NCBI RefSeq assembly: GCF_004363245.1
Contig: NZ_SNYV01000011.1
Span: 682,001 to 746,000 of the forward strand
Length of the DNA: 64,000 nucleotides
Direction of reading: 5' to 3'
Source: Sphingobacterium yanglingense
GTDB lineage: Bacteria > Bacteroidota > Bacteroidia > Sphingobacteriales > Sphingobacteriaceae
Part shown: in pieces, positions 33,361 to 43,480 of the stretch
Numbering within the stretch: position 1 is the stretch's first letter
How the letters are laid out: every line of letters starts with the position of its first letter
The notes under the pieces: generated by a model
The model's database searches: none
What the model was told of the DNA's origin: nothing
What the model saw: only the letters and a program-made list of their open reading frames with translations
Position numbers and translations under genes: made by a program

Positions 33361-34652
33361 TGCTAAAAGTTTACAATCAGGAAGAATTATCTCCAGCTGC
33401 TATCGAACAGCTGGTACTACGAAATACAGACCCTAATAATGCTATCTCTGACACCGTATATTCCATCATCGAAGATGTAAAAAGTTCAGGAGACAAAGCG
33501 CTAAGAGCTTATGCTTCTAAATTTGACCAGGTGGATTTGGAACAAGTATATTTGGGCAAAGACGAGATCGAGGAACTCGCCAGTACAATATCTAGAGACC
33601 AGCAACGCGCACTCGAAATCGCATTTCAAAATATTCACCGTTTTCACAGTACGCAGCTGAAACGCGAGCGAGTAACGGAAACGATGCCGGGGGTAAAATG
33701 TTGGCGTGAGGCTCGCCCTATAGAACGCGTTGGCCTTTATATCCCTGGTGGCTCGGCCGTATTGCCCTCTACCCTGCTCATGCTGGGTGTTCCGGCGAGA
33801 ATAGCTGGCTGTAAAGAGATTGTGGTCTGTTCTCCTCCTCAAAAATCAGGTAAAATCAATGGATTCGTGGCTTATTGTTTGATACTATTGAAAATCGACC
33901 GCATATATCTAGTGGGAGGTGCTCAGGCTATTGCCGCTATGGCATTCGGAACGGAAACTGTGCCTAAAGTCGACAAAATATTCGGGCCGGGAAATCAATT
34001 TGTTACTAAAGCGAAAAGTATCATACAAGGTCAGACGAATGTCAGTATAGATATGCCTGCTGGACCTTCGGAAGTACTAGTAATCGCAGATGATACAGCA
34101 AACCCTGCTTATATAGCAGCAGATCTATTGGCGCAGGCCGAACATGGGCCAGACAGTCAGGCTGTACTAGTCTCTACATCTTCGGAACTGATTGCACAGG
34201 TCAATCAGGAACTGAGTAAACAGGTAAGCTTACTACCGCGCCAGGAAATAGCCAGCGCCGCGTTGGCAAATTCCTACGCTATCCTAGCGACAGATTTGAG
34301 AGCGGCGATGGATTTTTCGAATACTTATGCTCCTGAGCACCTGATCATCGAATCGGACGCTTGGCAATCCATAACTTCGCTGATACTGAATGCGGGTTCT
34401 GTCTTCCTTGGACATCTTACTCCGGAAAGTGCGGGAGATTATGCTTCGGGGACAAATCACACGCTACCTACCTCAGGCTATGCAAAATCCTACTCTGGAG
34501 TTTCTGTAGATTCGTTTATTAAGAAAATTACATTTCAGCAGATAAGTCAGGAAGGGCTACAACAGATCGGTTCGGTGGTAGAAATACTGGCTGAGCTAGA
34601 AGGACTGCATGGCCATAAAAATGCAGTCAGCATACGCAAAGCAGATTTATAA
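33360..34652 (+). CDS. hisD: Histidinol dehydrogenase
   Basis: A 430-residue zinc enzyme oxidising histidinol to histidine in two NAD-linked steps, the last of the pathway. Motifs include GLYIPGGSAVLPSTLLMLGVPA, VGGAQAIAAMAFGTETV, FGPGNQFVTKAK, DMPAGPSEVLVIAD and PEHLIIE, plus AGDYASGTNHTLPT. It is coupled to hisG by a one-base stop-start overlap. A strong terminator follows it at once, so this operon has only hisG and hisD; the other his genes must lie elsewhere. Confidence 0.97.
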   Translation: MLKVYNQEELSPAAIEQLVLRNTDPNNAISDTVYSIIEDVKSSGDKALRAYASKFDQVDLEQVYLGKDEIEELASTISRDQQRALEIAFQNIHRFHSTQLKRERVTETMPGVKCWREARPIERVGLYIPGGSAVLPSTLLMLGVPARIAGCKEIVVCSPPQKSGKINGFVAYCLILLKIDRIYLVGGAQAIAAMAFGTETVPKVDKIFGPGNQFVTKAKSIIQGQTNVSIDMPAGPSEVLVIADDTANPAYIAADLLAQAEHGPDSQAVLVSTSSELIAQVNQELSKQVSLLPRQEIASAALANSYAILATDLRAAMDFSNTYAPEHLIIESDAWQSITSLILNAGSVFLGHLTPESAGDYASGTNHTLPTSGYAKSYSGVSVDSFIKKITFQQISQEGLQQIGSVVEILAELEGLHGHKNAVSIRKADL

Positions 34653-34660
34653 TACACATA

Positions 34661-34698
34661 AAAAGGTAAGCAAGAGCAACTAAACTTGCTTACCTTTT
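34661..34698. terminator. Bidirectional terminator between hisD and patatin
   Basis: AAAAGGTAAGCAAG (34661-34674) pairs perfectly with CTTGCTTACCTTTT (34685-34698). The right arm overlaps the end of the convergent patatin gene. Confidence 0.88.
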
Positions 34699-35483
34699 AT
34701 CTTATCAATATGTTCAGATAGCGTGCTCCGAGTCAGTTCATACCCTTCTTTTATCAAATCTGACGAACGATCGAAATCCCATATTCCTGAAAGGTCATTA
34801 GGAATATTTATCACATAGTCGGGCTTATACAATTGGATGCTCAATAGGCTCAGCCTGCGTCGCATCGCCATATAAGATTCCTGTAATAAATCTAATGCAT
34901 TGAGTTTGCTGTATGATTTGCCTACAACCGCCTTTGGTGGACCATCTAAATTGATTGCTATCTTGATATTGTCGATATTCTGTACATAATTAATAGGTAC
35001 AGGATTAAGAACACCTCCGTCGACGAGAAACTTATTAGCAATCTGTACCCCCTGAAAAACAGCAGGTATAGCTATTGAAGCCCGAATTGCAGAATAGATA
35101 CTCCCCTTGCGAAAGATAACTTCCTGCTCACTAACCAAATCTGTTGCAACAGCAGTAAATTTGACACCGAGTCTCTCAATAGCAACATCTTCGAAAACCT
35201 CCTGTAGCGTACGCATAACCTTTTGACCTTTTAATATCCCAAATCTAGGATCCGAAAAGTCCATCAAACGAAACACTTCCCGCTTGGTCAGCTTACTCAT
35301 CCACTCGCCCAGCTCTCCTATCTTTCCTCCAGCAAAAGCAGCTCCGACAAGCGAGCCTATAGAACAGCCTACCACCTCGTCGATTTCGACTCCCTGCTCA
35401 AGGAGCCATTGTATAGCGCCTATTTGAGAAATACCCCGTGCGCCACCGCTACCTAGAACTAAAGATACCTTCTGTTGTTGCAT
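34680..35483 (-). CDS. Patatin-like phospholipase (RssA/NTE family)
   Basis: A 267-residue cytosolic-looking lipid acyl hydrolase. The oxyanion hole is GSGGARGISQIGAI (about residues 11-24), the nucleophile Ser lies in GCSIGSLVGA, and the dyad Asp in LVDGGVLNPVP. There is no signal peptide or POTRA/barrel extension, so it is of the RssA type, not a surface-exported patatin. Its stop codon lies inside the terminator shared with hisD. It is divergent from the TetR gene. Confidence 0.92.
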   Translation of the reverse strand: MQQQKVSLVLGSGGARGISQIGAIQWLLEQGVEIDEVVGCSIGSLVGAAFAGGKIGELGEWMSKLTKREVFRLMDFSDPRFGILKGQKVMRTLQEVFEDVAIERLGVKFTAVATDLVSEQEVIFRKGSIYSAIRASIAIPAVFQGVQIANKFLVDGGVLNPVPINYVQNIDNIKIAINLDGPPKAVVGKSYSKLNALDLLQESYMAMRRRLSLLSIQLYKPDYVINIPNDLSGIWDFDRSSDLIKEGYELTRSTLSEHIDKIKGKQV

Positions 35484-35560
35484 ATTATACAGTTTTGATT
35501 AAAGATAGAAAAAAAGATAGATTTATTTTTGTCAACTGAAAGTCTAAAAAACGAGCGGTA

Positions 35561-35592
35561 TTTGCAAAAAATAAAAACGGGTGTTACTTTTG
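35561..35592 (+). promoter_or_regulatory. Promoter of the tetR-nitroreductase operon
   Basis: TTTG (35561-35564), a 20-nt spacer and TACTTTTG (35585-35592) match the Bacteroidota consensus, about 30 nt ahead of the preferred ATG at 35622. Confidence 0.65.
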
Positions 35593-35593
35593 C

Positions 35594-35604
35594 TAACAGT
35601 GTTA
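35594..35604. promoter_or_regulatory. Putative TetR operator palindrome
   Basis: TAACA-G-TGTTA is an 11-bp palindrome starting one base after the -7 box, over the expected transcription start of a TetR-family gene. The position fits autoregulation. The palindrome is short, so chance is not excluded. Confidence 0.4.
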
Positions 35605-35621
35605 ACTAAATGTTCAAACAC

Positions 35622-36227
35622 ATGAGCATAACAACAAGAAGAGAACGTGAAATTCAGGAGCTACGCAGCAAGATTATCACCCAGTCGTGGAAGATAATCA
35701 CAGAGGATGGATGGCAGGCGCTATCTATTCGTAAGATTGCCGATGCAATCGAATATAGCGCACCTGTAATCTATAAACACTTTGAAAGTAAAGAGGCTAT
35801 CATCGAATATTTCTCAAAGGAAGGATTCAATATCCTATCGCATGAAATGAGTTTGATACCTTCGGACAAAATCGATTCTAGCGAACGATTAAGGGATATC
35901 GCCTATACGTACTGGCGATTCGCCTCCACCTATGTGCAGCATTATAGAATCATGTTCGGCTTGGGAATCCCTCCATGCGAAGCAATTAATAGTTCGGAAG
36001 AAATGCAGCGGACCTCGAACTATATGTACAGTGCTATAGAGCAAGTCCTAGCCGATTCGGCAAATGAGACTGCAGATAAGTATCTGAAACTAAAAACCTT
36101 TTGGTATACACTTCACGGCTTCATAGCAATCGCATTATTATCAGATGACAATATCCCTTCGGCACCTACGGCTACACTGATAGACGCTGTTGAAGGTTTT
36201 ATATTTACACTAAAAAACAACAAATAA
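35622..36227 (+). CDS. TetR/AcrR-family transcriptional regulator
   Basis: A 201-residue repressor-type protein from ATG 35622; the upstream ATG at 35610 would leave a very short leader. The N-terminal helix-turn-helix is ITEDGWQALSIRKIADAIEY then SAPVIYKHFESKEAIIEYF (about residues 22-65). The C-terminal helical part (about 75-195) would bind an unknown ligand. It is followed 3 bp later by a nitroreductase-family gene, its likely target, and the promoter carries a palindrome at 35594-35604. Confidence 0.92.
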   Translation: MSITTRREREIQELRSKIITQSWKIITEDGWQALSIRKIADAIEYSAPVIYKHFESKEAIIEYFSKEGFNILSHEMSLIPSDKIDSSERLRDIAYTYWRFASTYVQHYRIMFGLGIPPCEAINSSEEMQRTSNYMYSAIEQVLADSANETADKYLKLKTFWYTLHGFIAIALLSDDNIPSAPTATLIDAVEGFIFTLKNNK

Positions 36228-36230
36228 ACA

Positions 36231-36863
36231 ATGAGCTTATTACAAGACTTATCCTGGAGATATGCCACTAAAAAAATGAACGGCGCTCCGGTAGCACAAG
36301 AAAAAGTAGACTATATTATCGAAGCAGCTAGAATGGCCCCTACCTCGTCGGGATTACAACCATTTAAAGTTATACAGGTAAGCAATCCGGAGCTTAAAGC
36401 TAAAATTAAACCTATCGCATTCGGACAGACACAGATTGTGGACTCTTCTCATCTTTTGATTTTTGCGGCTTATGACGAGTATACAAAAGAACGTGTAGAT
36501 GCCGTATTCGCACAGCAGGAAACAGAACGGGAATTACCATTAGGCACCTCGGACGACTATAAGAATACCTTATTTGGTATGTTTGCGCAACAAACAAAAG
36601 AACAACACTTTGCACATGCTGCACGACAAGCCTATATTGGCTTCGGAATGGCGATCGCAGCAGCAGCAGAGCAACGCGTGGATGCCACGCCGATGGAAGG
36701 TTTTACAAATGCGCAACTGGACGAGCTTTTGGGACTTGACAAATTGGGACTTAAATCGGTTACTATACTGGCACTAGGTTATAGAGATGAATCAAATGAC
36801 TGGTTGGTCAATTTGAAAAAAGTGAGAACAAAACCAGAAGACTTCGTCATCAATTTTAATTAA
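36231..36863 (+). CDS. Nitroreductase-family NAD(P)H-dependent oxidoreductase
   Basis: A 210-residue FMN flavoprotein resembling NfsB. The N-terminal SWRYATKKMNGAPV, the FMN-phosphate contact region ARMAPTSSGLQPFKVI (about residues 34-49) and C-terminal KSVTILALGYRDESNDW are typical. Such enzymes reduce nitro groups or quinones with NAD(P)H; the physiological substrate is unknown. It lies 3 bp after the TetR gene, suggesting induction by a reactive compound sensed by that regulator. A terminator follows. Confidence 0.92.
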   Translation: MSLLQDLSWRYATKKMNGAPVAQEKVDYIIEAARMAPTSSGLQPFKVIQVSNPELKAKIKPIAFGQTQIVDSSHLLIFAAYDEYTKERVDAVFAQQETERELPLGTSDDYKNTLFGMFAQQTKEQHFAHAARQAYIGFGMAIAAAAEQRVDATPMEGFTNAQLDELLGLDKLGLKSVTILALGYRDESNDWLVNLKKVRTKPEDFVINFN

Positions 36864-36885
36864 TTTTTTATATTTTCTATTGAAC

Positions 36886-36918
36886 AAGCCCTATACCGAA
36901 TGGTTGGGGCTTTTTTTG
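36886..36918 (+). terminator. Terminator of the tetR-nitroreductase operon
   Basis: AAGCCC (36886-36891) pairs with GGGCTT (36907-36912), extended by ACC/GGT inside, and runs into seven T. Confidence 0.85.
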
Positions 36919-36922
36919 TGTG

Positions 36923-36959
36923 TAAAAAAAAGTCTCTCTATTTATGAATAGAGAGACTT
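36923..36959 (-). terminator. Terminator of the isocitrate dehydrogenase gene
   Basis: AAGTCTCTCTAT (36930-36941) and ATAGAGAGACTT (36948-36959) form a perfect stem; on the minus strand it is followed by eight T. It lies 23 bp past the stop. Confidence 0.88.
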
Positions 36960-36981
36960 GATTATATTGGATTGAGGATTA

Positions 36982-39264
<2,283 letters not shown>

Positions 39265-39314
39265 TCAAAATTCGCCTAAAGATAACAAAATCAAAGGTAA
39301 ATACGCATAAAAGC

Positions 39315-40391
39315 CTAAAATATGACTTTGTTTCCAACTGCCAGGCCATTGTTTTTTGCCAATACGCCACACATATGGAATAACAAGCGAGCACCTACGT
39401 TTCCGTCCCATTCGTCCTCACCTGGAGCGACTTCAACTAAGTCCATTCCAATGATTTTCTTATTTGATTCCGCAAGACGACTTAAGGCATATACCGCCTG
39501 CTCGTAAGATAGACCTCCCGGTACAGGTGTACCGGTATTCGGGCAATACCACTGATACAGGGCATCAATATCGAAGCTCACCGCTACATTGTCCGGTAAT
39601 AATGCAATAGCTTCGTCGACCTGCTCTTGCCAGGTCTTGCCCTCAAATTGCCCCTTTTTCAAATCAGCATCGGTAAAGACCTTCACTTTCGATGAACCTT
39701 TGACAACTTCTACTTCCTGCTCGCAGAAATCACGGATACCAACCTGTACGAGCTTAGACACCTCCGGCAACTGTATCGCATTGTACATGATAGAAGCATG
39801 TGAGTAGGTAAATCCTTCATATGCAATCCGCAAATCCATATGTGCGTCAAAGTGAAATATACCAAAGTCGCCATAAATCGATGCTAGAGCTTGATAATAA
39901 CCATAAGGAGTAGAATGATCTCCACCCAATAAGATAACTTTCTTGCCTTTATTTATCCATGAAGTAACAAGCTCTTTAAGTTCGGCATTGAGCACTGCTG
40001 AGGCTTCATTTATTTTAGCTAAGCCCGCCTTTAAAACAGGATTGTCATCCACTACCTCACCATTCTCTAAGGCCTCGATAATAGGTTGAGCCATATCTTT
40101 GTACATGGCGCTATTTGTTTTCCAATGCGCAGGTCCTTCGTCTAGATAGATGCCCAATTTCCATAACTCTGGAAATTCCTGATGCAATAGGTCTACTTGA
40201 AATGAAGCATCCAATATCGCTTCCGGACCTTCAGAGGCTCCTGCACCATAGCTCACCGTTACTTCCCAAGGCACGGAAACAATAATAATTTCACTCTCCT
40301 CTGCCGAAAAAGGCAATCCATAAATACTTGCATCTGCTAATCCTGGTTGAGAAGGATCAAAAGTTGCAATCTTATCTTCTTTTGTTGACAT
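39315..40391 (-). CDS. Ureohydrolase (agmatinase / formimidoylglutamase-like)
   Basis: A 358-residue arginase-superfamily enzyme from the Met at 40391. The two-manganese site is complete: His159 in LGGDHS, Asp182/His184/Asp186 in FDAHMD, and both Asp in VSFDIDALY, followed by the loop CPNTGTPVPGGLSY. The usual DP after the last Asp is replaced by YQWYCP, typical of a Bacteroidota subgroup annotated as agmatinase or formimidoylglutamase. The guanidino substrate is not determinable here. A -7 box TATCTTTG lies at 40417-40424. Confidence 0.88.
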   Translation of the reverse strand: MSTKEDKIATFDPSQPGLADASIYGLPFSAEESEIIIVSVPWEVTVSYGAGASEGPEAILDASFQVDLLHQEFPELWKLGIYLDEGPAHWKTNSAMYKDMAQPIIEALENGEVVDDNPVLKAGLAKINEASAVLNAELKELVTSWINKGKKVILLGGDHSTPYGYYQALASIYGDFGIFHFDAHMDLRIAYEGFTYSHASIMYNAIQLPEVSKLVQVGIRDFCEQEVEVVKGSSKVKVFTDADLKKGQFEGKTWQEQVDEAIALLPDNVAVSFDIDALYQWYCPNTGTPVPGGLSYEQAVYALSRLAESNKKIIGMDLVEVAPGEDEWDGNVGARLLFHMCGVLAKNNGLAVGNKVIF

Positions 40392-40416
40392 AAATAGCAT
40401 TTTTTAATACGTGTCG

Positions 40417-40424
40417 CAAAGATA
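40417..40424 (-). promoter_or_regulatory. -7 box for the ureohydrolase gene
   Basis: Minus-strand TATCTTTG, 25 nt ahead of the ATG at 40391. A TTG at 40448-40450 lies 23 nt upstream, inside the neighbouring terminator hairpin. Confidence 0.45.
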
Positions 40425-40441
40425 CTATTTCTATAAAAATA

Positions 40442-40471
40442 AAACAGCAACCATTTAAATGGTTGCTGTTT
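40442..40471 (-). terminator. Terminator of the M48 protease gene
   Basis: A perfect 15-bp inverted repeat (AAACAGCAACCATTT at 40442-40456 and its complement at 40457-40471), 20 bp past the protease stop, with A/T-rich ends. Confidence 0.75.
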
Positions 40472-40490
40472 CTATAGCTTTTGTAAAAGT

Positions 40491-41294
40491 TTATTTTTTA
40501 TAGTATTTCATCGCTTCAGGTATTAGACTCTGAAGCTGTGTAATCCTTCTTGCATCACTAGGGTGTGTACTCGTCCACTCCGCAGGTTGATTACCAGATT
40601 TGGCACCAGCCATACGCTCCCAGAATTTGACCGCTTCATTGGGATTATATCCAGCCATAGCCATAATAATTAATCCTGCTCTATCCGCTGCTAATTCGTC
40701 ATCTCTGGAGAATTTTAGCATACCAATAGGTGCTCCAATACCATAAGTCAGATTGAGTGCATCCAGCCATTTATTATCTGTAGTTGCTGAAGCTACACCG
40801 ATTATCTGCCCAATCCCCTGTGCTGCGATTTTGTTAGAGACCTGTGCTACAGAGTGCTCTTCAATCGCGTGCGCAATTTCATGTCCCATTACAGTCGCTA
40901 GGCCGGCATCTGTACCTGTAAATGGCAGAATACCTGTAAATACAGCGACCTTACCGCCTGGCATACACCAAGCATTGACTTCGTCGTTCTGGATAAGATT
41001 AAACTCCCAGTTAAAGTTGTAACGATCTGCCATACCTCGCTGTTGTAAAAACCGCATAGTAGCCGCGGCGATATCATTACCCACCCGTTTTACAGCAGTA
41101 GCATTAGCTGTTCCGGTAACGACCTTCGTGCTAGAATTGGATAAAAACTCCTTATATGCCAATGCTGCCTGGTCATTTATTGTACTACTATCTACCAATT
41201 TAAGATATTTCCTACCCGTGATTGCTGAGGTAGCACAACCAGCGAATGTTGCTCCGATCAACAAAATCGCCGTGTATTTAAATAGCTTTTTCAT
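40491..41294 (-). CDS. M48-family metallopeptidase, lipoprotein
   Basis: A 267-residue zinc protease with a lipoprotein signal ending at Cys20 (TFAGC). The catalytic VMGHEIAHAIEEH contains HExxH, and the third ligand Glu lies in DELAADRAG. It resembles the periplasmic LoiP/BepA-type proteases that act in outer-membrane quality control, but lacks the TPR region of BepA. The C-terminal WTSTHPSDARRITQL is the family's conserved arginine-containing segment. It follows plsY on the same strand by 75 bp. Confidence 0.92.
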   Translation of the reverse strand: MKKLFKYTAILLIGATFAGCATSAITGRKYLKLVDSSTINDQAALAYKEFLSNSSTKVVTGTANATAVKRVGNDIAAATMRFLQQRGMADRYNFNWEFNLIQNDEVNAWCMPGGKVAVFTGILPFTGTDAGLATVMGHEIAHAIEEHSVAQVSNKIAAQGIGQIIGVASATTDNKWLDALNLTYGIGAPIGMLKFSRDDELAADRAGLIIMAMAGYNPNEAVKFWERMAGAKSGNQPAEWTSTHPSDARRITQLQSLIPEAMKYYKK

Positions 41295-41369
41295 CTGTAT
41301 AAACTTATAATTAGATATTGACTCTCTGTACTAGATTTTTTAAAACAAACCGTATGCCTAAAAGTTTAA

Positions 41370-42017
41370 TTATTCTTTCTTTTTCTTGAACAGGTAAATC
41401 TTAGATTCATGTCCCTTTAAGAGTCGTTCAATATTCTTTTGATGTGTTATCAATATTAATGCACATATCGCAATAGCATATAGCATAATCGATGGTACCG
41501 TCGTCTTAAAAATCAATGCTAAACTGATCGGAAAAGTAAATCCGGCCGAAATCGAGCTCAATGAAACATAATGTGTAATCAGCAAGCACAATATAAATAC
41601 AGACACACAACATAATGCTGCTGGCCAATGTATAGCGAGTACCATCCCAAATAAGGTGGCCACACCCTTTCCTCCTCTAAATCCAGCGAACAATGGGAAT
41701 AAATGGCCCAGAACAGCAATCACCCCAAGAGCCAATTGAAAATTGACAAAATGCGGTGACTTATAATCGCCTACAATGGTGGTATCCAATAGATAAGGGA
41801 GATTAGTTGCCGTCCAACCTTTAAAAATATCAACAAACATAACGATAGCGCCAGCCTTCTTCCCTAATACACGGAACGTATTGGTAGCTCCTGCATTACC
41901 ACTACCGTACTCTCTAACATCTACCCCATAAAAAGCTTGACCAAACCATACAGCTGTAGGTATGGAACCAAATAAATAGGCAAGAATTACAATACTTACT
42001 AAGTAAATCGAAATCAT
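41370..42017 (-). CDS. plsY: Acyl-phosphate:glycerol-3-phosphate acyltransferase
   Basis: A 215-residue integral-membrane enzyme with about five helices that makes lysophosphatidic acid from acyl-phosphate, the first step of phospholipid synthesis. All three family motifs are visible: GSGNAGATNTFRVLGKKAG (about residues 38-56), GFRGGKGVAT (about 110) and the C-terminal HQKNIERLLKGHESKI. It lies 9 bp downstream of nadC, so the two are probably co-transcribed. Confidence 0.96.
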   Translation of the reverse strand: MISIYLVSIVILAYLFGSIPTAVWFGQAFYGVDVREYGSGNAGATNTFRVLGKKAGAIVMFVDIFKGWTATNLPYLLDTTIVGDYKSPHFVNFQLALGVIAVLGHLFPLFAGFRGGKGVATLFGMVLAIHWPAALCCVSVFILCLLITHYVSLSSISAGFTFPISLALIFKTTVPSIMLYAIAICALILITHQKNIERLLKGHESKIYLFKKKKE

Positions 42018-42026
42018 TAAATCCTA

Positions 42027-42884
42027 TTAAATAAGTTTAGCTTTCAAACTCAAATCGAGACTTTTTACCGAGTGTGTCAATGCACCTACGGATATAAAGT
42101 CTACCCCTGTCACAGCGTACGAACGAATTGTTTCTAAGGTAATTCCACCAGAAGCTTCAGTTATGAGTCTACCATCTACTAGCTGTACCGCTTTTCGTAC
42201 ATCATCAGGCACAAAATTATCGAACATCACACGATCTACTCCTGTACATTGAAGGAGCTCCTTTAATTCTTCAAAATTACGGATCTCTACTTCTATCTGA
42301 ATATCGATGCCCGTGCGCTTCTTATAATCCACCGCATTATTCACAGCCGCAGAGACACTGCCAGCATAATCAACATGATTATCTTTAATCAATATCATAT
42401 CGTACAGTCCGAAACGATGATTGACTCCTCCTCCTATTACCACGGCTCTTTTTTCTAAAAACCGGAGCAAAGGTGTTGTCTTTCTTGTATCCAAGACATG
42501 TGCATTGGTTCCTTCCAATTCTTTGACATACTCGGCTGTCCGAGTAGCGATCCCAGACATACGTTGCATCACATTCAATACCAGACGTTCGGCCTTTAGA
42601 ATAGAATGAATTTTGCCTTTGGCAATCAATACGATATCCCCAACCTTTACCTGCTTCCCATCTTCAATAAAAACCTCGACCTGTAATGAAGAATCGACCT
42701 GACGTAATATCTCGACTCCCACCTCTACGCCGGCCAAGATCCCATCCTCCTTTACCAATAATTTTGCTTCGCCCAGTTTATCCTCCGGCAATGCCGCCAA
42801 AGAAGTATGGTCTCCATCTCTAACATCTTCCTCCAAAGCCTGTTGAACAAAATTGCTCAACTCTTTCTTATACTCTTGATCCAT
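42027..42884 (-). CDS. nadC: Nicotinate-nucleotide pyrophosphorylase (quinolinate phosphoribosyltransferase)
   Basis: A 285-residue enzyme converting quinolinate and PRPP to nicotinate mononucleotide in de novo NAD synthesis. Conserved blocks are DGDHTSLA near residue 22, VLNVMQRMSGIAT, DTRKTTPLLRFLEKRAV with catalytic Arg and Lys, GGGVNHRFGLYDMILIKDNH, and the phosphate-binding ITEASGGIT and VDFISVGALTHS. Followed by plsY after 9 bp and preceded by the DUF4783 gene. Confidence 0.96.
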   Translation of the reverse strand: MDQEYKKELSNFVQQALEEDVRDGDHTSLAALPEDKLGEAKLLVKEDGILAGVEVGVEILRQVDSSLQVEVFIEDGKQVKVGDIVLIAKGKIHSILKAERLVLNVMQRMSGIATRTAEYVKELEGTNAHVLDTRKTTPLLRFLEKRAVVIGGGVNHRFGLYDMILIKDNHVDYAGSVSAAVNNAVDYKKRTGIDIQIEVEIRNFEELKELLQCTGVDRVMFDNFVPDDVRKAVQLVDGRLITEASGGITLETIRSYAVTGVDFISVGALTHSVKSLDLSLKAKLI

Positions 42885-42964
42885 TTAATTAGCGTCAAAT
42901 ATTAAGCTAAGATGAATAAAATAAATTTATTCTAAAAAATAATTGTGTATTAACTCCTGTATTA

Positions 42965-43354
42965 TCACTCGATACGAAGCTCTGATATCGATGCAGCTCC
43001 CTTCAACTCAATCACTTTGACCAAAACACGAAAATTTTGTTTTGTAGTTTTAATACTATAGATGAAATAGCGATTGGACGGACTATTGCCAGCAGCGGTC
43101 ATGCGCTTTACCTCTGTCACCTTATACTGTCTAAAAAAATCGGCTAAAAGTAATTCCCCCTGAAATCTCGTGACCACCTGCTCCTCGCGATTGATCGAAA
43201 GTGTAATAGATGACGAAAAACTCTTTGTCAGCGCTTTCGCATTATTACCTTTCAGTGCTTGAATGACTAAGCTGTTTATGTCTGTGACCTGAAAAGCACA
43301 CAACAAAATGAACACAGGAAAAGCAATAAAAACAGATCTCTTGGTCAGTATCAT
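42965..43354 (-). CDS. DUF4783-family exported protein
   Basis: A 129-residue protein with an N-terminal signal (residues 1-22, VFIAFPVFILLCAFQ) and a compact alpha/beta domain (LVIQALKGNNAKALTKSF, ending LRVLVKVIELKG-like strands). It fits the Bacteroidota DUF4783 family, whose members often sit beside nadC; the function is unknown. The fold type suggests an NTF2-like module, an inference. It lies 80 bp upstream of nadC and divergent from gpmI. Confidence 0.8.
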   Translation of the reverse strand: MILTKRSVFIAFPVFILLCAFQVTDINSLVIQALKGNNAKALTKSFSSSITLSINREEQVVTRFQGELLLADFFRQYKVTEVKRMTAAGNSPSNRYFIYSIKTTKQNFRVLVKVIELKGAASISELRIE

Positions 43355-43469
43355 CTAAAGCAAATAAAGTATAATAACACGGTTTAAAAGGCTAAGTACT
43401 GAGCCAAAACTATGCCACAATTACGATGTTTAAACCTAGTTTAATCAAAAATTTCTCTTTTAAAATCAT

Positions 43470-43477
43470 TATATTTG
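43470..43477 (+). promoter_or_regulatory. -7 box abutting the gpmI start codon
   Basis: TATATTTG ends 3 nt before the GTG at 43481; the upstream in-frame TTG lies inside the box. A leaderless message is predicted. No -33 TTTG was found. Confidence 0.4.
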
Positions 43478-43480
43478 TGT

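Noticed and set aside
35524..35531. TATTTTTG as an alternative tetR promoter
   Set aside because: The nearest upstream TTTG is 26 nt away, and a better-spaced promoter exists at 35561-35592.
39292..39299. TACCTTTG as the isocitrate dehydrogenase promoter
   Set aside because: It matches the -7 consensus, but no -33 element lies at a suitable distance and it is 97 nt from the start codon, so I did not list it as a feature.
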